Assembly (NCBI RefSeq): GCF_014384895.1
Contig: NZ_JACRSQ010000005.1
Coordinates: 1 to 64,000, forward strand
Direction of reading: 5' to 3'
Origin: Bianquea renquensis
GTDB lineage: Bacteria; Bacillota; Clostridia; Lachnospirales; Bianqueaceae
DNA: 64,000 nt
This document shows, piece after piece, positions 1-6,296 of this stretch. Below the pieces are notes generated by a model, which had not been told where the DNA came from, ran no database searches, and saw nothing but the letters and a program-made list of their open reading frames with translations. Position 1 is the first letter of the stretch. Every line of letters starts with the position of its first letter. A program made the translations under genes and the position numbers.

Positions 1-1
1 T

Positions 2-181
2 CTGCGTTCAGCCATTGATGGATATATGAAATTTTATGCGGAAGAAAGACCGCAGGACAGATTTCATTGTAAAACACCATCTGAGGTAAGGCGAGAGGCA
101 CTGGGTTCTGAAACAGCAACCCAGTATCCGATTGCCGAAAACAAGCGGATAGAAGCCTACAAGGCCAAATGGTGTGCATAA
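2..181 (+). CDS. IS3-family transposase, C-terminal end (cut by window edge)
   Basis: The window opens inside this reading frame, so only the last 59 residues are visible. They carry the pattern typical of the end of an IS3/IS150-type OrfB integrase: an ID-Y-hydrophobic-FY-EERP segment, a short basic stretch, then a KTPSEVR motif (the common form is KTPAEVR). This part lies just after the DDE catalytic core, so the catalytic residues themselves are outside the window. Whether the upstream part is intact cannot be seen. The family call is by motif resemblance only. Confidence 0.75.
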   Translation: MRSAIDGYMKFYAEERPQDRFHCKTPSEVRREALGSETATQYPIAENKRIEAYKAKWCA

Positions 182-188
182 CATAAAT

Positions 189-220
189 ATCCGCCATATC
201 AGAACACAGATATGGCGGAT
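189..220. repeat. 12-bp perfect hairpin after the transposase
   Basis: ATCCGCCATATC and GATATGGCGGAT form a perfect 12-bp stem around an 8-nt loop, 8 bases after the transposase stop codon. No strong T-run follows. It could be the transcription stop of the element or part of its terminal inverted repeat. Confidence 0.55.
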
Positions 221-320
221 GCCTATAATCTTATTTTAGATATTTCGCTTGTCTACTTGACATGGGGCTGATCACAAGGCCTGGCTCTTGGTGAAAAATT
301 TATTTATGCCACTAAATAAA

Positions 321-470
321 ATCTTACAAAAAGATTATACCTAATCTTCTCTGTACTATCAAATCAAACTTCCGCTGGATGTGGAAATTTTGATCCCGGC
401 AGATGCCCCGGTCCGTCTTCTGTGTGCGTTTGTGGAGGAAATGGAGCTCAGCGATCTTTATCAGACCTAG
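321..470 (+). pseudogene. IS1182-type transposase, N-terminal remnant
   Basis: Read from 321, this stretch resembles the start of IS1182-family transposases: QKDYT, an in-frame TAA, then SSLYYQIKLPLDVEILIPAD and a VRLL-FVEEMELSDLYQT segment ending at a TAG. The first codon is ATC where ATG would be expected, and the TAA sits where such proteins usually have a sense codon. It is therefore a decayed fragment, unrelated to the IS3 fragment before it. The rest of 221-566 shows no other gene. Confidence 0.6.
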
Positions 471-534
471 GGAAAGATGCTGCCGCATCTATGATTTTCT
501 AATCATTGATGCGACAGCCCTCGTAAATTTTGAG

Positions 535-552
535 GTCCGCCGAGAGGCGGAC
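535..552 (-). terminator. Candidate terminator of the ABC exporter operon
   Basis: GTCCGCC and GGCGGAC form a 7-bp stem with a 4-nt loop, 14 bases past the stop codon of the second ABC gene on the minus strand. The T-rich stretch after it is weak, so termination efficiency is uncertain. Confidence 0.45.
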
Positions 553-566
553 GTGATTCTGTTGTG

Positions 567-2348
567 TCAGCCAACCCTCAAAAACTGCGCCATAAAAAGA
601 TTGTAGTACAACCCCTTCTTTTCCATGAGCTCCCCGTGAGTGCCGTGCTCCATCAATTGTCCTTTGTCGATGACGAGGATCTGATCCGCCTGTTGAATGG
701 TGGATAGGCGGTGGGCGATGACAAAAGAGGTCCGGCCTGCCAACAATTGGCGGATGCCCGCCTGGACCAGCCGTTCCGTATGGGTGTCAATACTGGATGT
801 AGCCTCATCCAGTATCAAGATGCGTGGGTTGGACAGCATGGCTCTGGCAAAGGCGACGAGTTGCCGCTGCCCCACGGAGAGGCGGCCGCCCCGCTCCTGA
901 ATGTCCGTGTCGTACCCTTTTTCCATCTCCACGATAAACTCGTGGGCGTGGACGGCTTTGGCCGCTTCTACGATCTCCTCATCCGTGGCGTCCAGCCGGC
1001 CATACCGGATATTATCCTTTATGGTGCCAGAAAAGAGAAAGGTGTCCTGAGGCATAATGCCCATCTGACTCCGCAGACTTTCCAGGGTCACTTGGGTGAT
1101 GTCGTGCCCATCCAGCAGGATCGTCCCCTCCTGGATATCGTAGAACCGGCTGATCAGATTGATGATGGATGTCTTTCCCGCGCCTGTGGGGCCAACCAGG
1201 GCGATGGACTGACCGGGGGCGACGGAAAAGCTCACGTCCCGCAAAACCGGAACCTGTGGGTCATATCCAAAGGTGACATGCTGAAATTCCACCTCTCCCT
1301 TGATGGGCGGGAGCACCTGGGCTCCGTCAGCATCCTGGATTTCAGGCTCCGTATCCAGGACCTCAAAAATCCGTTCCGCCGCCGCCATATTGGTAACCAG
1401 GTTGTTATAGAAATTGGATAGATCCATGATGGGCTGCCAGAACATGGACAGATAGCTGCTGAAGGACACGAGAAGGCCAACGGTGATATGACCGGTATCC
1501 AACATGCGGACACCAGCCCAATAGACGATGATGCTGCCTACCCCCCATGCCACCTCGACAAAGGCCCAGAACAGGTCCGTATAGCGGACAGCGCTAATGT
1601 AAGCACCCCGCTGTTGCCGGATGAGCCCGTTGAAATTCCGATTCATCTGGCCCTGGGCGGCAAACCCTTGGACAACACGGATGCCGGACATATTCTCATG
1701 GACAAAGGCATTGAGATTAGAATTCTTCTTTCGGAAGAGGCGCCAGCCCCGGTGTGCCCGACGTTGGATAAAAATCAGGCCCACGGCAAGAAGTGGTACG
1801 ATGAGGAGGGCGAAGAGAGCCAGCTTGACATTGAGAATCAACATGATCACGCACACGCAGACAAGCTTGACAAGGTTGGGGAGCAGTGTGAGAATGCACT
1901 GATTGAACAACTCTTTTAGGGAGTTGACATCCCCGATGACCCGCGCGAGGATTTTGCCAGCCGGCCGCTCGTCAAAGTAGCGAAATGCCAGGGTTTGCAG
2001 GTGCTCGTATAGATCCTGCCGGATCTGATACAGCACTCGATTGGATAGTTTGGCCATCTCCCGAAGGCGAAGACGAATGGCAAACATGGAGAGGATATTC
2101 AGTGCAACCACGAGAGCGCCAACGGCTAGCAATCCGGGGATATTCTGGGTTTTATCAATAAAGTAGTCAATCCCCACCTGAAGGAAAAGCGGATTAAACA
2201 GCTGTACAGCTAAGATGAGGGCAATGAGAGCGAATACCTTGAGCACGGATTTCTTATAAGGAATCAGATAGCGCAAAAGCCGTCTTAGCATGGGAAGCTT
2301 TACGCCCTCCTTTGTCTCCTCGTCCTCGCGAAATGTATTGATGGGCAT
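567..2348 (-). CDS. ABC exporter subunit, fused membrane and ATPase domains (heterodimer partner B)
   Basis: A 593-residue half-transporter: a type IV ABC exporter membrane domain (about residues 20-320, six hydrophobic helices) followed by an ATPase domain with Walker A GPTGAGKTS and Walker B ILILDEATSSID with its catalytic glutamate. The signature motif is LSVGQ instead of LSGGQ. The partner gene 14 bases upstream has the opposite defect, so the two should form a heterodimer with one full and one degenerate ATP site, as in BmrCD, LmrCD or TM287/288. AAGGAGG lies 9 bases before the ATG. Expected role: export of drugs or amphipathic compounds; the substrate is not predictable. Confidence 0.9.
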   Translation of the reverse strand: MPINTFREDEETKEGVKLPMLRRLLRYLIPYKKSVLKVFALIALILAVQLFNPLFLQVGIDYFIDKTQNIPGLLAVGALVVALNILSMFAIRLRLREMAKLSNRVLYQIRQDLYEHLQTLAFRYFDERPAGKILARVIGDVNSLKELFNQCILTLLPNLVKLVCVCVIMLILNVKLALFALLIVPLLAVGLIFIQRRAHRGWRLFRKKNSNLNAFVHENMSGIRVVQGFAAQGQMNRNFNGLIRQQRGAYISAVRYTDLFWAFVEVAWGVGSIIVYWAGVRMLDTGHITVGLLVSFSSYLSMFWQPIMDLSNFYNNLVTNMAAAERIFEVLDTEPEIQDADGAQVLPPIKGEVEFQHVTFGYDPQVPVLRDVSFSVAPGQSIALVGPTGAGKTSIINLISRFYDIQEGTILLDGHDITQVTLESLRSQMGIMPQDTFLFSGTIKDNIRYGRLDATDEEIVEAAKAVHAHEFIVEMEKGYDTDIQERGGRLSVGQRQLVAFARAMLSNPRILILDEATSSIDTHTERLVQAGIRQLLAGRTSFVIAHRLSTIQQADQILVIDKGQLMEHGTHGELMEKKGLYYNLFMAQFLRVG

Positions 2349-2362
2349 AGCGTTACACCTCC

Positions 2363-4114
2363 TTATGCGGTGGTGGCGCCGTACTGTGCGCCATATTGTT
2401 CCAGATAGGTTTCATAGTAGAGCCCTTTTTTCGCCATCAGAACGTCGTGGGTTCCGCGCTCTGCGATTCGGCCTTTATCCAAGAATAGGATTTCATCCGC
2501 ATCTTTCACAGCGGAGATTCGATGGGCAATGAGAATTTTCGTGACATCCTTGCGCTTGTCGATGGCCTCCTGGATCGCGTGCTCTGTCTCCATGTCCAGG
2601 GCTGATGTGGCATCGTCCAGAATGAGAACCTTGCAGTAGTCTTTCGCCAGAGCGCGGGCGATGGAGATCCGCTGCTTCTGACCGCCCGATAGGCCGATGC
2701 CTCGCTCTCCGATGATGGTCTCATAGCCCTCAGAAAGTCCCTGGGCAAAGGCGTGAACCTGGGCGTCCAGGGATGCCTGTAGCATCGTCTCCTTCGATAC
2801 GCTGTGCTGTGACTCCAGGTCCGTGTCGTCCCCAAAATAAATGTTTTCTTCTACAGTGTCAGAAAAGAGGAACACATCCTGCATCACCACGGCGATACTC
2901 CTGCGCAGGGCTGTTAAGTCCCAGTTTCGGACATCGATGGAATCAAGAGAGATGGCTCCACCGGTCACATCATAGAAGCGGCACAGGAGGTTGATAATCG
3001 ATGATTTACCCGCGCCGGTGAAGCCCATAATGGCCAGAGTTCCGCCGGCGGGAAGGGTGAAACTGATATCGTCCAGGATCGTCTTGGAATCCCGGGAGAA
3101 AGACACATGGGAAAAGGAAACGGCGCCTTGGATCACGGGAGGAATTTGAGGATTGTCCGGCGGCTGAATTTCCGGTTTTTCTGCCATGATGGCATTTATT
3201 TTTTTGAGCGACGCGCTGGCCCGAGCAATGACGTTGGCGATCCAGCTCAGATTGCGCACGGGCCCCGTCATCATGGCGGCGAAGCTGTTGACAGCCACCA
3301 GTGTTCCCAGGGTTAGGTCCTTTCCGATGACTAGGATCCCACCGGCGGTGATGATAAAGACGGTCACGACGCTGCACAGAAATTCGATGGCGGGATCATA
3401 TTTGGAGAGAATGTGGGTTTCCTGATAGTTGAGGTTATAGTTTTCTTCATTCTGCTTCCGGAATTTTTCGATCTCGTAGGGTTCCCGGGCAAAGGATCGG
3501 ATCAGCCGGACGCCGGCAATATTTTCCTGGGCGGTTGTATTGAGCACGGCGGCCTGATCACTGATTTTGTCATAGATTTTATCTAATTTTCTCTCCATGA
3601 TCATAGCCAACAGGAAAATCAGCGGCATAACCGCCAGGCATAATAAGGCCAGCTTCCAGCTTAAGATGAAGAGAATGACAGCGGACATGACGAAGTATAC
3701 GATCTGGTCGATCAGAAATCGGATACAGAATCCACATGAATCCCAGATGTTGTCCACATCCTCCTTGATCCGGGCCATGAGCTCCCCGGTGTTGCGGGTA
3801 TCGAAGAAGGATAGAGAAAGAGAGTTGACATGGTGGAACACCTCTTTGCGCAAGTCCATCGCAACACTGCTGCCCGTCTTATCGAACAAGAATTCTCGAA
3901 GATAGCCGAGGATTCCCCGACCCAACGTTACGCCCAGCAGGGCCAGCAGCGTCCTTGTCAAAAGCTCGACATGCCCCGCCTTGATGATGTCGTCGATGAT
4001 GACGCGGACTAGGAGCGGATTCAACATATCCAGAGCAATGGCGGCCAACATGGCGAGGGTGGCAATACAGTAGCCGAGGAGATGTTTTCTCATATGTTTC
4101 AGTACAAGTTGCAA
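2363..4114 (-). CDS. ABC exporter subunit, fused membrane and ATPase domains (heterodimer partner A)
   Basis: A 583-residue half-transporter, first gene of the pair. I place the start at a TTG at 4114 because AAAAGGAGG sits 8 bases before it; the longer frame to 4288 would run through two terminator hairpins. Membrane helices fill the first 300 residues. The ATPase domain has Walker A GFTGAGKSS, a canonical LSGGQ signature, and Walker B VLILDDATSALD in which aspartate replaces the catalytic glutamate. That makes this the subunit supplying the degenerate Walker site of the heterodimer. Expression should depend on the leader peptide and attenuators at 4154-4460. Confidence 0.9.
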   Translation of the reverse strand: MQLVLKHMRKHLLGYCIATLAMLAAIALDMLNPLLVRVIIDDIIKAGHVELLTRTLLALLGVTLGRGILGYLREFLFDKTGSSVAMDLRKEVFHHVNSLSLSFFDTRNTGELMARIKEDVDNIWDSCGFCIRFLIDQIVYFVMSAVILFILSWKLALLCLAVMPLIFLLAMIMERKLDKIYDKISDQAAVLNTTAQENIAGVRLIRSFAREPYEIEKFRKQNEENYNLNYQETHILSKYDPAIEFLCSVVTVFIITAGGILVIGKDLTLGTLVAVNSFAAMMTGPVRNLSWIANVIARASASLKKINAIMAEKPEIQPPDNPQIPPVIQGAVSFSHVSFSRDSKTILDDISFTLPAGGTLAIMGFTGAGKSSIINLLCRFYDVTGGAISLDSIDVRNWDLTALRRSIAVVMQDVFLFSDTVEENIYFGDDTDLESQHSVSKETMLQASLDAQVHAFAQGLSEGYETIIGERGIGLSGGQKQRISIARALAKDYCKVLILDDATSALDMETEHAIQEAIDKRKDVTKILIAHRISAVKDADEILFLDKGRIAERGTHDVLMAKKGLYYETYLEQYGAQYGATTA

Positions 4115-4153
4115 GGATAAGACCTCCTTTTGAGAATGATAGGCCGAAGACAA

Positions 4154-4194
4154 AGAAAAGCCATCCAGCTCCCTCCAAGCTGCATGGCTTTTCT
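4154..4194 (-). terminator. Leader attenuator terminator 2 of the ABC exporter operon
   Basis: On the minus strand AGAAAAGCCAT pairs with ATGGCTTTTCT over 11 bp, with an inner CAGCT/AGCTG stem, and the 3' arm carries TTTTCTTT. It lies inside the leader, about 40 bases before the TTG start of the first ABC gene, where it would stop transcription before the genes. Confidence 0.7.
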
Positions 4195-4219
4195 CCGGCT
4201 CAAGACGGCGAAACGGCGT

Positions 4220-4248
4220 AAAAAAGCCATGGGACGATATCCCATGGC
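4220..4248 (-). terminator. Leader attenuator terminator 1 of the ABC exporter operon
   Basis: On the minus strand GCCATGGGA and TCCCATGGC form a perfect 9-bp stem with a 5-nt loop, followed directly by TTTTTT: a textbook intrinsic terminator. It lies 43 bases after the stop codon of the leader peptide. Its 5' arm is complementary to bases 4312-4324 inside the leader peptide gene, giving a possible antiterminator. Confidence 0.85.
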
Positions 4249-4290
4249 CACCTGTCAGACTGCTATGTAAGAAATTGCAAACAAGCAATG

Positions 4291-4416
4291 CTAAACGACA
4301 GACGAAGACAGGGCATGGATATCGAAGGTGTTCACACGATCAAGGGATATGCGAATCCTTATACTTTGATGGTCTGCAAAATATAGCGCCGATTGTATCA
4401 TGTGATTGCGATGCAT
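4291..4416 (-). CDS. Leader peptide of the ABC exporter operon, 41 residues
   Basis: A 42-codon frame starting MHRNHMIQSALYFADHQ and ending at TAG. AAAGGAG lies 8 bases before the ATG, and a strong promoter is about 45 bases upstream, so it should be translated. It ends 43 bases before terminator 1. The arrangement (promoter, short translated frame, terminator, heterodimeric ABC exporter) matches the bmrB-bmrCD operon of Bacillus subtilis, where translation of the BmrB leader controls read-through. I saw no sequence similarity to BmrB that I could verify. The codons for FDIHA (4312-4324) overlap the putative antiterminator strand. Its role as a sensor is inference. Confidence 0.7.
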   Translation of the reverse strand: MHRNHMIQSALYFADHQSIRIRISLDRVNTFDIHALSSSVV

Positions 4417-4466
4417 CGTCCTGTCTCCTTTCTGTCATTATTTGCTTTCATCAATCTACAAGTTGC

Positions 4467-4496
4467 ATTATATCTCATGGAATATGCACTTGTCAA
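4467..4496 (-). promoter_or_regulatory. Sigma-A promoter of the ABC exporter operon
   Basis: Minus strand: TTGACA (4491-4496), 18-bp spacer, TATAAT (4467-4472), both boxes perfect. Transcription should start near 4460, giving a leader of about 345 nt before the first ABC gene. Confidence 0.85.
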
Positions 4497-4516
4497 TAGG
4501 GACATAGAAATATTTG

Positions 4517-4954
4517 TTATTTTCTTCGACCGCCGAGGATTCCGCCTAAAGCAGCGGTTCCCAGTGTGGAGACAATCTCTGTCACAAGGTTGCCGACAAA
4601 TAGGTTTGTTCCATTGACGCCAAAGGATACCAGCATACGGATGGCCAAATACAGGACTCCCATGACCAGCGCCCACTTGAAACCACCCGATGCGCTTTTC
4701 TTTGCCGTCAACAGGCTTCCGGCAAGGACGGATATGACCACAATCACCATGACCAACAGAACATATTGCTTAGGACTCCCGCTCAAGCCCCCTGAATTCA
4801 GCAGCACTGCGGAGAGCAAAATTCCAGCCGTTGTGATCCCGTAGGACAGAATCAGGCCCATCAGGACGCATTTGATCGGTGCGCTTCCGCTCGAAGCGGC
4901 CTTTGCGCTGCTTTTATGTACGGCTCTCCGTGTCTCTCTTTTTGTATGTTGCAC
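4517..4954 (-). CDS. TIGR04086-family small membrane protein
   Basis: About 145 residues: a short basic N-terminus, then four hydrophobic segments and a glycine-rich end (LGGILGGRRK). The length and GGFKWALVMGVLY-type segment fit the TIGR04086/DUF3792 family of Clostridia, whose function is unknown. GTG at 4954 is chosen because GGGAGG is 7 bases before it; an ATG at 4975 in the same frame is possible but its spacing to AGAGAGG is too short. It is transcribed away from the PHP gene and shares a short intergenic region with it. Confidence 0.7.
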   Translation of the reverse strand: MQHTKRETRRAVHKSSAKAASSGSAPIKCVLMGLILSYGITTAGILLSAVLLNSGGLSGSPKQYVLLVMVIVVISVLAGSLLTAKKSASGGFKWALVMGVLYLAIRMLVSFGVNGTNLFVGNLVTEIVSTLGTAALGGILGGRRK

Positions 4955-5039
4955 AACAATCCCTCCCACTTTCATGATCCTCTCTACTCCATATGTATGT
5001 TGGACAGTTAAATTTATGCTCCCCTTTGCCGGGAAAATC

Positions 5040-5080
5040 TTGTACATTTTCCATTCCTGTGATACCATATAGGTATCACA
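5040..5080 (+). promoter_or_regulatory. PHP gene promoter with a 9-bp dyad over the -10 box
   Basis: TTGTAC (5040-5045) and TACCAT (5063-5068) are 17 bp apart. A perfect 9-bp inverted repeat, TGTGATACC-5-GGTATCACA (5058-5080), covers the -10 box, the classic place for a repressor operator. It lies in the divergent region between the TIGR04086 gene and the PHP gene and could affect both. Confidence 0.5.
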
Positions 5081-5111
5081 CGGAAATACCAATACCGAAA
5101 GGAACGATTCT

Positions 5112-5960
5112 ATGTCGATTGACTTGCACACCCATTCCTATTATTCCGACGGGAGCGATAGCCCGGAAGAGATTGTCCAAAAAGGAGCCGCGCTCGGGCT
5201 TCGCGCCATCGCCCTGACGGATCACGACAATACCGACGGTGTGAAAGAATTTATGGAAGCAGGACAAAGCGCTGGCATACTTGCTATACCTGGCGTCGAG
5301 ATCTCCGCCTCCTACCGTGGGCGCGATATTCACATTCTCGGATACGGCTTTCGCTATGAACAGCCGGATTTTGCGGACAGGCTTCGCTCCATCCGGGAAG
5401 AGCGCCAGCGGAGAAATGAAGCGATGCTGCTTCGCTTGCAGCAGCTGGGATACGCCATCACAAAAGAAGATATAGAGCGCTATTCTGGAGGCGAAGGGCA
5501 TGTCATCTCCCGTCTCCACTTTGCCCAGGCTTTGACGGAAAAGGGATACTGCCGCGATACCAATGAAGCCTTTGACCAGATTGTTGGGACAGGGTGTCCT
5601 GGCTATATTCCCAGACAGCAGCTATCGCCGGAGGAAGCCATCGGCCTGATCCATGGCGCCGGGGGGAAGGCTGTGCTGGCCCACCCGCTGCTCTACAAGT
5701 TAAACGAGGATGAATGTGCTGTGTTGCTTAAGTTTGCGGCGAGTGCAGGCATGGATGGTCTGGAGGTTATCCATTCTACCTGTGATGCAAAGGGAACCCT
5801 ATTTTTGCAGGAAAGGGCCCGGGCTCTTGGTCTTTTCTGTACAGGCGGCAGCGATTATCACGGGGAGAATAAGCAGGAAGTCCCTCTTGGCGTCGGCTAT
5901 AATGGGCGTCCAATTCCGGATTCCTACCTGGAGCCCTTGCAGCATACAGGGGTTGTGTGA
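5112..5960 (+). CDS. PHP-domain phosphoesterase
   Basis: 282 residues with the PHP metal-binding motifs: DLHTHSYYSDG at the N-terminus, ALTDHDNTDG near residue 40, PGVEIS near 60, LAHP near 190 and GGSDYHG near 250. These ligate the two or three metals used for phosphoester hydrolysis. The stand-alone size fits the YciV/RNase AM-like group, which acts on nucleotide or RNA 5' ends, but the substrate cannot be decided from sequence. AAAGGAACG lies before the ATG. Single gene, ended by a hairpin that overlaps its stop codon. Confidence 0.85.
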   Translation: MSIDLHTHSYYSDGSDSPEEIVQKGAALGLRAIALTDHDNTDGVKEFMEAGQSAGILAIPGVEISASYRGRDIHILGYGFRYEQPDFADRLRSIREERQRRNEAMLLRLQQLGYAITKEDIERYSGGEGHVISRLHFAQALTEKGYCRDTNEAFDQIVGTGCPGYIPRQQLSPEEAIGLIHGAGGKAVLAHPLLYKLNEDECAVLLKFAASAGMDGLEVIHSTCDAKGTLFLQERARALGLFCTGGSDYHGENKQEVPLGVGYNGRPIPDSYLEPLQHTGVV

Positions 5961-5985
5961 AAAGACGCTTTTCGCACAACCCCTG
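5947..5985 (+). terminator. Long hairpin overlapping the PHP stop codon
   Basis: An 18-bp stem with one G-T pair (5947-5964 with 5968-5985) and a 3-nt loop; the TGA stop is inside the 5' arm. No T-run follows, so it may act as an RNA-stabilising end or weak terminator. The following 5986-6207 is AT-rich with no gene seen. Confidence 0.55.
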
Positions 5986-6207
5986 CAAGTCTATAATAAC
6001 CTCCCGGGAAGACAATAGATAGTGTAGCCCTTTTTTAGTATTCTATTCAAAGTTGAATTCCATGGTTCTGATTTTTTGATAAAAATTTCTGTGGCTCATG
6101 GTCGCCTGTCCCACATCCTATACATAACACAGAACCGAGAAATCTTTAAAACACAGAAATATAAAGAATGTTTTTCTTCTTTTTTGTTGGATTGTCTTTG
6201 GTTAGGG

Positions 6208-6236
6208 TTGACAATTGGAGCTGCATGGTGTAGGAT
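6208..6236 (+). promoter_or_regulatory. Promoter of the glycyl radical enzyme operon
   Basis: TTGACA, 17-bp spacer, TAGGAT. The 5' UTR of about 55 nt contains a small TTGCCGC/GCGGCAA hairpin (6267-6283) just before the ribosome binding site. Confidence 0.65.
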
Positions 6237-6296
6237 ATAACGTAAGACAATAGAAGTTGATATAGTTGCCGCCAAAGCGGCAAGATGGAGGCAAGG

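Noticed and set aside
2290..2532. Possible short genes opposite the ABC exporter
   Set aside because: These frames lie antisense inside clear ABC genes, have no ribosome sites and follow the codon pattern of the other strand.
4398..4676. 92-residue minus-strand frame over the ABC promoter
   Set aside because: It runs antiphase through the TIGR04086 gene and across the promoter; the shorter leader frame at 4291-4416 fits a real ribosome site.
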